A program made the translations under genes and the position numbers. A stretch of 37,607 nt of DNA, taken from NCBI GenBank assembly GCA_021603905.1, contig BQIU01000038.1, positions 1 to 37,607 of the forward strand, in the 5' to 3' direction. Positions within the stretch are counted from its first letter, which is position 1, and each line of letters begins with the position of its first letter. The DNA is from Nitrospirales bacterium. GTDB lineage: Bacteria; Nitrospirota; Nitrospiria; Nitrospirales; UBA8639. This document shows positions 17,812 through 26,219 of the stretch, piece by piece. The notes beneath the pieces are model-generated. The model did no database searches. It saw only the letters and a list, made by a program, of their open reading frames with translations, and was not told the origin of the DNA.

Positions 17812-17897
17812 TGAAGATCGTTCATGTCTCAGGCCCTCTTGACTAAAACCTCGCCACTCGTTTAAGACCACATCTTCATATTTCAATTAGGATACCT

Positions 17898-19619
17898 ATG
17901 CGCACCACACACATGTTTATACCCACTTTGCGGGAAGACCCGGGAGAAGCGGAGGTGATCAGCCACCGGCTCATGCTCCGGTCTGGCCTGATTCGAAAAG
18001 TGGCCGCCGGCATCTACTCATATCTCCCACTAGGGCTCCGCGTCATTCGAAAAGTCGAACAGATTATTCGAGAGGAAATGAATCGTATTGGAGCCCAGGA
18101 GGTCTTGCTACCGGCCCTCTCTCCTGCAGAGCTTTGGAAAGAAACTGAACGGTGGGATTTTTACGGAAAAGAGTTAATCCGCCTCCAGGACCGCCATGAT
18201 CGAGACTTCTGTTTAGGGCCGACTCACGAAGAAGTCGTCACGGATTTATTCCGACGGGAGGTCCGATCGTACCGACAGTTACCTCTCACGCTCTATCAGA
18301 TTCAAACCAAGTTTCGTGATGAGATTCGTCCACGCTTTGGACTCATGCGGGGTCGTGAGTTCATCATGAAAGACGCCTATAGTTTCGACCAAAACGAAGA
18401 GGGATCCAGAAAAAACTATCAAAGTATGTATGAGGCCTATCATCGTATTTTCACGCGCACGGGTCTTCAGTTTCGAGCTGTGGAAGCTGACACGGGGCTC
18501 ATCGGCGGAACCTCATCTCATGAATTTATGGTACTGGCAAATACAGGAGAAGAACTCATCGTTTTTGACCCAGAAAGTTCCTATGCCGCGAACGTGGAAC
18601 GGGCTGAAGTCGTATCCGATATGGCGTCACATCCAGTTGAACCTCCTCAACCACTCAAAAAAGTCAGCACTCCTCAGGCGAAGACTGTCATGGAAGTTTG
18701 CAGCGTATTAGACACCACTCCAGACCGCCTTGTGAAAACGATGCTATACCGCACTCCAGATAATTCGCTCATCGCCGTCTTGGTTCGTGGCGACCATCAA
18801 GCCAATGAAGTTAAAATTCAACGTCACCTCAACATTCATGAACTCACACTGGCTGACACCGAATCTGTTCAAGCGGCCACGAACGCCCCAACTGGATTTG
18901 CAGGACCCATCGGACTTCACGGTGTCAAAATTCTTGCTGATTATGCTGTGGGAGGACTCAGTAATTTTATCGTCGGCGCCAATGAAGCAAATATGCATTA
19001 CGTCAATGCCAATAGAGATCGAGACTTTACCATTGACGCTATCGGTGACTTTCGACAGGCACAATCGGGAGACCCATCCCCGCATAGTCTAGCCAAATTA
19101 GAGACCGCACGAGGCATCGAAGTCGGTCACGTCTTCATGCTTGGAACGAAATATAGTGAAAAAATGGGGGCAACCTATTTAGACTCACAGGGAACGGAGC
19201 ATTTCGCAGTCATGGGCTGCTATGGCATTGGTGTGGGCAGAACAGTCGCAGCCGCCATCGAGCAAAATCACGATGACCGAGGCATTACCTGGCCTATTCC
19301 TATCGCACCTTTTCATGTACACCTTCTTCCGGTCACACATTCAGAGTCGGTTCAAAAGGTTACCCAAACGCTGTATGCAGAATTACAACAAGCGAATATT
19401 GAGGTCTTACTCGATGATAGGGATGAACGCGCCGGGGTCAAGTTTAATGATGCTGATTTAATCGGAGCCCCATACCAGGTGATTATTGGAGATAAGGGCC
19501 TAGCACAAGGCACCATCGACCTCAAAGAACGAAAGAGTGGCGAGAAAACAACCGTTCTTCCCTCTGAACTCACAAAGCACTTACAAGAAAAAATTTTTAA
19601 ACAAGGTAATATTTCGTAA
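17898..19619 (+). CDS. proS: Prolyl-tRNA synthetase (bacterial type with editing insert)
   Basis: A 573-residue class II aminoacyl-tRNA synthetase. Motif 2 region: QTKFRDEIRPRFGLMRGREFIMKDAYSFD. An insert of about 180 residues (roughly 225-400, with LVKTMLYRTPDNSLIAVLVRGD) is the YbaK-like domain that deacylates Ala-tRNA(Pro). Motif 3: GCYGIGVGRTVAAAIEQ. The C-terminal anticodon-binding domain follows, with LLDDRDERAGVKFNDADLIG. All expected parts are present. It follows rseP after 86 bases and may be the last gene of that run. Confidence 0.96.
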   Translation: MRTTHMFIPTLREDPGEAEVISHRLMLRSGLIRKVAAGIYSYLPLGLRVIRKVEQIIREEMNRIGAQEVLLPALSPAELWKETERWDFYGKELIRLQDRHDRDFCLGPTHEEVVTDLFRREVRSYRQLPLTLYQIQTKFRDEIRPRFGLMRGREFIMKDAYSFDQNEEGSRKNYQSMYEAYHRIFTRTGLQFRAVEADTGLIGGTSSHEFMVLANTGEELIVFDPESSYAANVERAEVVSDMASHPVEPPQPLKKVSTPQAKTVMEVCSVLDTTPDRLVKTMLYRTPDNSLIAVLVRGDHQANEVKIQRHLNIHELTLADTESVQAATNAPTGFAGPIGLHGVKILADYAVGGLSNFIVGANEANMHYVNANRDRDFTIDAIGDFRQAQSGDPSPHSLAKLETARGIEVGHVFMLGTKYSEKMGATYLDSQGTEHFAVMGCYGIGVGRTVAAAIEQNHDDRGITWPIPIAPFHVHLLPVTHSESVQKVTQTLYAELQQANIEVLLDDRDERAGVKFNDADLIGAPYQVIIGDKGLAQGTIDLKERKSGEKTTVLPSELTKHLQEKIFKQGNIS

Positions 19620-19750
19620 TAAGGAGAGAAGTGATCCCTACATCGTCTTCATTTATTCCTGACATATCAATCGAACGAATCTAGACAAAAGACACCTCTC
19701 TAACTTACTGTTTTTATAGATTATTCATTCAATGGCCTGGTCATGTCTCG

Positions 19751-19780
19751 TTGACAATATGTCCTAATGAGTGATACCGT
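19751..19780 (+). promoter_or_regulatory. Possible sigma-70 promoter before the first BFN gene
   Basis: A perfect TTGACA (19751-19756) with an 18-base spacer to TACCGT (19775-19780). The -10 is weak (three of six). It lies about 60 bases before the ATG of the first BFN gene. Confidence 0.3.
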
Positions 19781-19838
19781 AGTATTTTGTCTGGCACAAT
19801 ATGCCCAATAGTTAGACTTCTTTTCGCAAGGCATTTCT

Positions 19839-20294
19839 ATGCTCAACCAAATGAATGTTAGGGGGTTACTGTTCGACCCCTACAATAATGCCTATATCGT
19901 GATACTCAGGGATGAACAAAACTCTGATATGCTACCCATTTGGGTAGGGAAATCAGAAGCCAGTGCGATCAGCTTCGCATTAGAACGAATTGCTCCACCT
20001 CGTCCAATGACACATGATTTAATGAAAGCGATCCTGGACAGCATGGAAGCGAAGATTATCAGTGTTGTCCTAACAGACTTGAAAGAAAATACGTACTTTG
20101 CAAAAATTCACTTGCTTTATGGAGATTCTGAATTTTCCATAGACTCACGACCAAGTGATGCCATCGCTGTTGCCTTACGAACCGATGCTCCAATCTTTGC
20201 GACAGCCGAGGTTCTGCATAAGCAAAGCTCTGAAGAACTTGAGCGTTGGCTAGAAAACCTCAAGCCCGAAGACTTTGGTAAGTTTGATTGCTAA
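19839..20294 (+). CDS. BFN-domain (bifunctional nuclease, DUF151) protein 1
   Basis: A 151-residue protein that is essentially one BFN domain: YIVILRDEQNSDMLPIWVGKSEASAI near the start, then ERIAPPRPMTHDLM and the conserved [20 protein letters not shown]. Plant members are bifunctional DNase/RNase enzymes; the bacterial role is not established. A short C-terminal helix (EELERWLENLKPEDFGKFD) follows. The second BFN gene lies 90 bases downstream, so this is a tandem duplicate pair. Confidence 0.85.
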   Translation: MLNQMNVRGLLFDPYNNAYIVILRDEQNSDMLPIWVGKSEASAISFALERIAPPRPMTHDLMKAILDSMEAKIISVVLTDLKENTYFAKIHLLYGDSEFSIDSRPSDAIAVALRTDAPIFATAEVLHKQSSEELERWLENLKPEDFGKFDC

Positions 20295-20384
20295 ACGAAT
20301 TTCATTGTTGTTATTAGCTTAGAATATTCTTGAAACTCCCATAAGACTATTTGATACATAGATTAAGAAACAAACCCATTCAAC

Positions 20385-20873
20385 ATGTCTGACCAGCCTG
20401 ACCTCAACCTTCTTATCGCACTTAAAGTGCATGGGGTGCTCATTGACCCCAATACGGAGACTCAAATTGTCGTCCTCCGAGATGAGAAAAACTCTGAGGT
20501 CTTACCAATCTGGGTTGGCACAGCTGAAGGCACATCAATCAGACTGGCACTAGAGGAAGTGATCCCTCCCCGGCCAATGAGCCATGACTTGATCTATAGC
20601 TTTGGTGAACATTTAGGATTTGTAATAACGAGCGTGATTATCACCGAAGTCAAAAACAATACCTATTATGCCTCCATTCACCTATCGAAAAATGGCCTTG
20701 AGAAGACAGTTGATTCGCGACCCAGCGATGCCATCGCTCTCGCCCTTCGTACGAAAAGCCCAATATATGTCACACAAGAAGTCTTAGAGAAACGAGGCGG
20801 TGAAAATCTGGATGCATGGCTTGCCAAGCTAGACCCAAAAAGTTTTGGACAGTCGGAAACCGAAGCCTCATAA
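20385..20873 (+). CDS. BFN-domain (bifunctional nuclease, DUF151) protein 2
   Basis: A 162-residue paralogue of the preceding gene with the same layout: [22 protein letters not shown], then [34 protein letters not shown] and the C-terminal [15 protein letters not shown]. The two are clearly homologous over their whole length but diverged, so the duplication is old. It ends 40 bases before the rplM start. The conserved DSRPSDA loop is intact in both copies, so both are probably functional. Confidence 0.85.
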   Translation: MSDQPDLNLLIALKVHGVLIDPNTETQIVVLRDEKNSEVLPIWVGTAEGTSIRLALEEVIPPRPMSHDLIYSFGEHLGFVITSVIITEVKNNTYYASIHLSKNGLEKTVDSRPSDAIALALRTKSPIYVTQEVLEKRGGENLDAWLAKLDPKSFGQSETEAS

Positions 20874-20913
20874 CTATTATCAGTCGATTCGTACCATCAC
20901 GAAGGAGAAATTC

Positions 20914-21348
20914 ATGCGATCGTTTCAAGCGAAACCCTTAGAAATTGAGAGAAAATGGCACCTCATTGACGCCGAAGGTCAGACGCTTGGTCGACTCGCC
21001 TCTCGTATTGCGATGTTACTGAGAGGAAAACATAAGCCTATTTTCACCCCGAATGTTGATACCGGAGATCATGTTGTTGTCATTAACACTGGTCAAATTC
21101 ATCTCACCCGAAACAAATTTAAGGTAAAAACGTACTACCATCATACTGGCTATCCAGGTGGCATTAAATCAACGACCGCAGAACAACTTCATGAAAAAAA
21201 GCCAACTGAGCTACTGAATAAAGCCATACGAGGCATGTTGCCTAAGTCGCCACTCGGGAAACAGATGGCTAAAAAATTACGGTTATATCCTGGTGCCGAA
21301 CATCCACATGAGGCTCAAAACCCTCTTCCCTTAAATCTTGTAAAATAG
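20914..21348 (+). CDS. rplM: 50S ribosomal protein L13
   Basis: A 144-residue L13 of standard length, with [20 protein letters not shown], the [12 protein letters not shown] block and [22 protein letters not shown]. The start at 20914 is set by GAAGGAGA 8 bases upstream. The frame is open further upstream into the BFN gene, but that part is not L13. It pairs with rpsI 48 bases downstream, the usual conserved L13-S9 operon. Confidence 0.97.
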   Translation: MRSFQAKPLEIERKWHLIDAEGQTLGRLASRIAMLLRGKHKPIFTPNVDTGDHVVVINTGQIHLTRNKFKVKTYYHHTGYPGGIKSTTAEQLHEKKPTELLNKAIRGMLPKSPLGKQMAKKLRLYPGAEHPHEAQNPLPLNLVK

Positions 21349-21396
21349 CATGAACGTCATTTACTCTTACCTGCTTTCTTAAAGAGGATTCAAAGA

Positions 21397-21789
21397 ATGG
21401 TTGAAACAACACAGTACGCAACAGGGAAAAAAAAGTATGCGGTCGCCCGAGCGTGGATTGAACCAGGCAATGGGACCATTCAAGTAAATAATAAACCCGC
21501 AGATCAGTACTTCACCCGATTAGGACATCGAAATCAGATTGTCTCTCCATTCGATATTACTGGAACCACCGGTCAATACAATGTGCGTGCAACTCTTGCC
21601 GGTGGAGGCGTCTCGGGACAAGCTGGAGCCTTACGCCATGCCATTGCTAAAGCCCTCTCTATTCTGAGCCCGCCCCTTCGAGAGTCGCTCAAGAAGAAAG
21701 GCCTCTTGACCCGCGACTCGCGAGTTAAGGAACGAAAGAAATACGGGCAGAAAGGCGCACGGGCTAAATTCCAATATTCCAAACGCTGA
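21397..21789 (+). CDS. rpsI: 30S ribosomal protein S9
   Basis: A 130-residue S9 with KKYAVARAWIEPGNGTIQVN at the N terminus, GGGVSGQAGALRHAIAKAL in the middle and the basic C terminus KKYGQKGARAKFQYSKR, which reaches the P-site tRNA in the ribosome. AGAGGA upstream of the ATG. It is followed by a strong terminator that closes the operon. Confidence 0.97.
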   Translation: MVETTQYATGKKKYAVARAWIEPGNGTIQVNNKPADQYFTRLGHRNQIVSPFDITGTTGQYNVRATLAGGGVSGQAGALRHAIAKALSILSPPLRESLKKKGLLTRDSRVKERKKYGQKGARAKFQYSKR

Positions 21790-21814
21790 GTGCTTCTAGG
21801 GCTTTTTAAGCGAG

Positions 21815-21848
21815 AAAAAGGGAAGGCCTTAGTGCCTTCCCTTTTTTC
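21815..21848 (+). terminator. Intrinsic terminator after rplM-rpsI
   Basis: A perfect 13-bp stem (AAAAAGGGAAGGC with GCCTTCCCTTTTT), a 6-base loop and a T-run. It begins 26 bases after the rpsI stop. Confidence 0.92.
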
Positions 21849-22057
21849 TTGTCTAATAACTACGCGAGCATGAACAAAACGTCCACCTATTGACAAGAAC
21901 AACTAAATAACGTCTAACATACGGCCTTAGCTACCAATACAGCCTTTCGCACAGCTCTAAATAGGTGCCTAAGACACCCAGAGAGTATGCATCACAAATA
22001 CGGGATATTAACAACTATCTCGTTAACACCATCCACTGATATTACATCTATCGGTAA

Positions 22058-23164
22058 ATGATGACTCGGACCACCATGGACACAAAAAAAAGACATGCTG
22101 CGATTATTGGAGCCAGTGGCTATACCGGAGGAGAACTCTTTCGACTTCTGAGTCAACACCCCGAAATTTCCATCACCGTCGTGTCCTCTTCAGAAAAAAC
22201 AGCCGGCCAACCACTCACCACCATCTTTCCACACCTAGAATCGTTGACCACCCTCTCGCTCGTACCGCTTGACATACAAGCCATTGCCCAACAGGCTGAT
22301 ATTATTTTTTTGGCTCTCCCGCATACTCAATCATTGCACCCAGTTGCAAAGTTTCATGAGCTCAATAAGCTTGTGATTGACCTCAGCGCTGATTATCGAC
22401 TGGATGACCCTAGGACCTATGAGCATTATTATGATGTTTCACATCCATTTTCATCCCTGCTGCAGGAAGCTGTCTACGGGTTACCTGAATTGCATCGAAC
22501 CGCTCTTCAACAAACACGCTTAATTGCCGTGCCTGGTTGTTACCCGACTGCGGCCATCTTACAACTTGCCCCGTTATTAGCAAATGGGCTCATTGATCCA
22601 AGCACGATCATCATCGACGCAAAATCAGGTATATCAGGAGCTGGACGAGGAGCAAACTTGGCCTACCACTTTCCTGAAGCCCATGAATCGATCCATGCAT
22701 ATAAAATTGGAATGCATCGACATATCTCTGAAATCGAACAGGAACTGACAAAATTTTCAAAAAACTATTCTACGATAAATCAAAAGCCTACTGACACGAA
22801 ACATTCGATACTCTTTACTCCCCACCTCGTCCCGATGAATCGCGGAATTCTCAGTACCGCTTACGCCAAGGTCAAACCTGACTTCTTGGTGAGAGACTGG
22901 ATAGCGCTGTATAAAGATTTTTATAAAAATGAATCATGTATTCGAATATTTCAGCATCCGCATCAAGTGACTCCAAGCCATGTGAGAGGCACGAACTTCT
23001 GTGACCTGAGCATTACGCATGACCCAAGAACAGAACACATCATCACCGTTGCAGCCCTCGACAATCTCGTCAAAGGCGCTGCCGGGCAAGCCATCCAAGC
23101 CATGAATGTGGCCTTGGGGTTTCCTGAAAACCTCGGCCTCACGGCGCCTGGCCTCTATCCATAA
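22058..23164 (+). CDS. argC: N-acetyl-gamma-glutamyl-phosphate reductase
   Basis: A 368-residue enzyme of arginine synthesis that reduces N-acetylglutamyl phosphate with NADPH. The dinucleotide site is AAIIGASGYTGGELFRLL; the catalytic cysteine lies in VPGCYPTAAILQL, the histidine in HRHISEIEQEL, and KGAAGQAIQAMN is near the C terminus. It is slightly longer than usual because of a polar insert (about residues 230-250, SKNYSTINQKPTDTK). ATGs at 22058, 22061 and 22076 are all possible starts; no ribosome site decides. argJ follows 56 bases later. Confidence 0.95.
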   Translation: MMTRTTMDTKKRHAAIIGASGYTGGELFRLLSQHPEISITVVSSSEKTAGQPLTTIFPHLESLTTLSLVPLDIQAIAQQADIIFLALPHTQSLHPVAKFHELNKLVIDLSADYRLDDPRTYEHYYDVSHPFSSLLQEAVYGLPELHRTALQQTRLIAVPGCYPTAAILQLAPLLANGLIDPSTIIIDAKSGISGAGRGANLAYHFPEAHESIHAYKIGMHRHISEIEQELTKFSKNYSTINQKPTDTKHSILFTPHLVPMNRGILSTAYAKVKPDFLVRDWIALYKDFYKNESCIRIFQHPHQVTPSHVRGTNFCDLSITHDPRTEHIITVAALDNLVKGAAGQAIQAMNVALGFPENLGLTAPGLYP

Positions 23165-23220
23165 CTCTCTACAAACAAGCCAATTTTTTCACGAATTCAT
23201 TATAAATAGGTGACGATCAG

Positions 23221-24426
23221 ATGAAACGAACCAATGGTGGGATCACGGCTCCCAAGGGATTCATGGCTTCCGGCATTCATGCCGGGATTAAGGCCTCCCC
23301 CCTCCTCGACTTAGCATTACTCGTCTCGGATGTTGAAGGTCCGATAGCCGGTGTGTTTACCAAAAATCAAATCCCGGCTGCACCGGTCATACTCGATCGA
23401 CTCCATCTCAAAAAGCAATACGGTCGTGCCATCATCATCAACAGTGGTAACGCCAATGCATGCACAGGGGCGCATGGATTGAAAGACGCGGAAGAAATGG
23501 CCAAACTCGTCGCCATTCGTCTTGACATTTCCACTACGAGTGTCTTTGTTGGTTCGACTGGAGTGATTGGGCCAAGACTTCCAATGCCAGCCATCCGAAA
23601 AGGCATTCCTTCACTTATGCAGCGATTGAGAAAATCCGGACATCGAGACGCGGCACGGGCCATTATGACAACCGACACAACGGTCAAAGAACTCGCCATA
23701 CAAACTCGGATAGGAAAACAACTTGTGACTATTGGCGGTATGGCCAAAGGCTCAGGCATGATTCACCCTGATATGGCAACGATGTTAGCCTATGTCACGA
23801 CTGATGCCACCATTCAACCGAAAATACTCCAAGTTTCGTTACGAGAAGCCGTTCATTCATCGTTTAATACAATTTCTGTTGATGGCGAAACCAGTACCAA
23901 TGACACCGTGCTTTGCTTGGCCAATGGCATGGCGAACAACACGATGATCCCATGGCATTCTGCTGATCATAAAAAATTCCAGCATGCACTCAATGACGTA
24001 TGTCAGGCGTTGGCCATGAAAATCTGCCAAGACGGAGAAGGGGCAACGAAAATCGTCGAAATCCTGGTACATGGAGCGAAGACCGATCAAGATGCCAAAG
24101 TCATTAGCAAAACGCTCGCCACCTCTCCACTGGTCAAAACTGCTTTATTTGGAGAAGATCCTAATTGGGGTCGATTTATGGTCGCCATTGGCCGTGCCGG
24201 TCCTGCCATACAACCAAAGCATGTTGAAATCTCATTCGATGATGTCACGATGGTCAAAAACGGGCAGGAAATCATTCCAAGCAGGGAACGACAAGTCCAA
24301 CGCGTGATGAAGAAAAAGTCGTATGCAATAACGGTTACGGTAGGGAGAGGAAAGTCTTCAGCTAAGGTTTGGACTACAGACTTTTCATATGACTATGTCA
24401 AGATCAACGCATCCTATCGCTCATAA
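23221..24426 (+). CDS. argJ: Bifunctional ornithine/glutamate N-acetyltransferase
   Basis: A 401-residue ArgJ that recycles the acetyl group from N-acetylornithine to glutamate and, in bifunctional forms, also uses acetyl-CoA. It is made as a precursor that cuts itself before the nucleophilic threonine in the motif KGSGMIHPDMATMLAYVTTDA, which is present. ASGIHAGIK and NSGNANACTG near the N terminus and GEDPNWGRFMVAIGRAG near the C terminus complete the signature. Together with argC it implies the cyclic arginine pathway. The tandem 90-base repeats begin 3 bases after its stop. Confidence 0.95.
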   Translation: MKRTNGGITAPKGFMASGIHAGIKASPLLDLALLVSDVEGPIAGVFTKNQIPAAPVILDRLHLKKQYGRAIIINSGNANACTGAHGLKDAEEMAKLVAIRLDISTTSVFVGSTGVIGPRLPMPAIRKGIPSLMQRLRKSGHRDAARAIMTTDTTVKELAIQTRIGKQLVTIGGMAKGSGMIHPDMATMLAYVTTDATIQPKILQVSLREAVHSSFNTISVDGETSTNDTVLCLANGMANNTMIPWHSADHKKFQHALNDVCQALAMKICQDGEGATKIVEILVHGAKTDQDAKVISKTLATSPLVKTALFGEDPNWGRFMVAIGRAGPAIQPKHVEISFDDVTMVKNGQEIIPSRERQVQRVMKKKSYAITVTVGRGKSSAKVWTTDFSYDYVKINASYRS

Positions 24427-24785
24427 TTGGACACCTGTAATTGAGATATCAGATACGGTCAGACCTCAAGCTCGATTGCCCATCAGGCACACGCGGGACT
24501 GCCAACAACCGTGTCCAAGGACACCTGTAATGGAGCTATCAGATACGGTGAGATCTCAAGCTCGATTGCCCATCACGCACACATGGTTCGATCAACGACC
24601 GTGTCCACAGAGGGCAGCGATAATATCAATTTTCCGTTACAATTGTGATTCGAGTGCCGGGTAAGCATACATTGAAGCATAAAACTATTAAGCGTTCGTG
24701 GCTTAGCATCCCCATAGAATTGATTACATTGACTATAGCCTACAGACAAATGTGTTCTCAACGAAATCACGATTCTTGAAGATAG
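24427..24785. other. 359-base gap between argJ and prsR
   Basis: The first half is the tandem 90-base repeat described separately. The rest (about 24610-24785) is AT-rich with a weak CAATT...AATTG hairpin and no gene. Confidence 0.5.
24429..24608. repeat. Two tandem 90-base repeats with inverted ends
   Basis: Copy 1 (24429-24518) and copy 2 (24519-24608) have a period of exactly 90. Each starts GGACACCTGTAAT and ends with GTGTCC plus two bases, so each unit is bounded by an inverted GGACAC...GTGTCC. The copies agree over most of their length (shared ATCAGATACGGT and CTCAAGCTCGATTGCCCATCA) and differ mainly in an 11-base block near the right. They leave an uninterrupted reading frame, but it looks incidental. 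Confidence 0.85.
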
Positions 24786-26180
24786 TTACTTCTGTATATT
24801 ATGGCGAGAAATCAGATCGTGAAGTGTCGGACGACTTACCCCAAGTATCACGGCAGCTTTAGTGATATTTCCGCTTGTTTTCGTCAGCGTTTGCTCAACC
24901 AGACACTTCTCAACCGCATCTCGAGCTTCTTTGAGTGTCGTCCGTTCGGCAAACTCTTTTGGTTCCTCCAGGTCAAGATCAGAGGGAATTAGTCGTGGAT
25001 GATCCGAGAGGGTCACGGCTCGTCGAATTCGATTTTCTAATTCTCGAACATTTCCTGGCCAGGCATACCGTTCAATCGCCTCGACAGCCTCACGACTGAA
25101 CCCAGCAATTTTTCTTCTTGCCTCATCCGCAAATCGTTGCAGCAACGACTTGGCTATCACCATGATGTCTGCACCACGATCACGAAGAGGGGGAGCTGTA
25201 ATGGTCACGGTATTCAATCTCCAATATAAATCTTCACGAAAACGTCCATCTTTCATCGCTTCTTGAAGATCTAAATTGGTTGCGGCGATGACACGAGCAT
25301 CCACAGGAATTTCCACACGTCCACCGACTCGTTCAATACAGCGTTCCTGAAGAACACGGAGCAATTTTACTTGTAAGGCCGTAGACAACTCACCAATTTC
25401 ATCGAGAAATAGAGTTCCGCCCTGTGCTAATTCAACTCGGCCCTTCCGCTGAAGATGTGCACCAGTAAATGATCCCTTCTCATGCCCAAACAATTCACTT
25501 TCCAATAATGTTTCAGGAATCGCGCCACAGTTAATCGCCACAAAAGAACCATCTCGTCGCTCACTTTGGTGATGAATCGCCCTTGCAATTAGCTCCTTTC
25601 CTGTTCCGCTTTCCCCGACGACTAAGACCGAGACATCGGATGTTGCTACACGTCGAATCGTGTCAAATACTTTTTCCATGCTCGGACTTGAACCGATAAT
25701 TTCATGAAAACTTCGACTGCTCTCACGTTCAAGAAGGGTACGATTTTCTACTTCAACTTGTGCGAGATAACTGCCACGCTGAAGAATAACCTTCAAGACC
25801 TCCAGATCGACAGGCTTTTCCATAAAATCATACGCACCAAGCTGGATAGCCTTGAGTGCATTGGCGCGATCATGGTTTCCTGTAATCACAATAACTTTCA
25901 TCGAAGGGTTGATGGCGAGAAACTCTTCTAATGCCAGAAATCCTTCTGAAACACCATCAGGATCAGGAGGCAAACCAAGATCCAATGTCACCAAGTCAAT
26001 TTGGCTCTTTTTCATCATCTCAATGGCGTCATTTCTCCCCCCGGCTTCAAACACTTGGTAGGCACGTTTCACACCCCACTTCATCTGTTCACGAAGCTCA
26101 AGATTATCATCAACAACTAAAAGAGATGGAAGAGCATGAGGCCCTCCCCGACTTTGTTGATCCTTCAGTGCCTCTTCCAT
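24786..26180 (-). CDS. prsR: PrsR: PEP-CTERM-type sigma-54-dependent response regulator
   Basis: A 464-residue NtrC-family activator. Receiver domain (about 18-140) with the phosphoacceptor Asp in VTLDLGLPPDPDG. AAA+ domain (about 165-395): Walker A GESGTGKE, Walker B LFLDEIGE, sensor RDLYWR-type REDLYWRLN. C-terminal Fis-type HTH (GNITKAAVILGVSRPTLHDLI). The sigma-54 contact loop reads GSFTGA, a variant of GAFTGA. Position after PrsK, EpsI and the exosortase identifies it as PrsR, which activates exopolysaccharide and PEP-CTERM protein genes from RpoN promoters. AAAGGA precedes the ATG. The gap to prsK is 39 bases. Confidence 0.92.
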   Translation of the reverse strand: MEEALKDQQSRGGPHALPSLLVVDDNLELREQMKWGVKRAYQVFEAGGRNDAIEMMKKSQIDLVTLDLGLPPDPDGVSEGFLALEEFLAINPSMKVIVITGNHDRANALKAIQLGAYDFMEKPVDLEVLKVILQRGSYLAQVEVENRTLLERESSRSFHEIIGSSPSMEKVFDTIRRVATSDVSVLVVGESGTGKELIARAIHHQSERRDGSFVAINCGAIPETLLESELFGHEKGSFTGAHLQRKGRVELAQGGTLFLDEIGELSTALQVKLLRVLQERCIERVGGRVEIPVDARVIAATNLDLQEAMKDGRFREDLYWRLNTVTITAPPLRDRGADIMVIAKSLLQRFADEARRKIAGFSREAVEAIERYAWPGNVRELENRIRRAVTLSDHPRLIPSDLDLEEPKEFAERTTLKEARDAVEKCLVEQTLTKTSGNITKAAVILGVSRPTLHDLISRHNIQK

Positions 26181-26219
26181 AACATCCTTTCAACATTCAC
26201 ATCGTGACTCCAAACTTGC

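Noticed and set aside
19791..19806. TGGCAC...TGCCC resembling a sigma-54 promoter
   Set aside because: The distance between the GG and GC elements is 8 bases instead of 10, so it does not fit an RpoN promoter.
24389..24664. A 91-codon frame across the tandem 90-base repeats
   Set aside because: The frame is open because 90 is a multiple of three. It has no ribosome site of its own and starts inside argJ.
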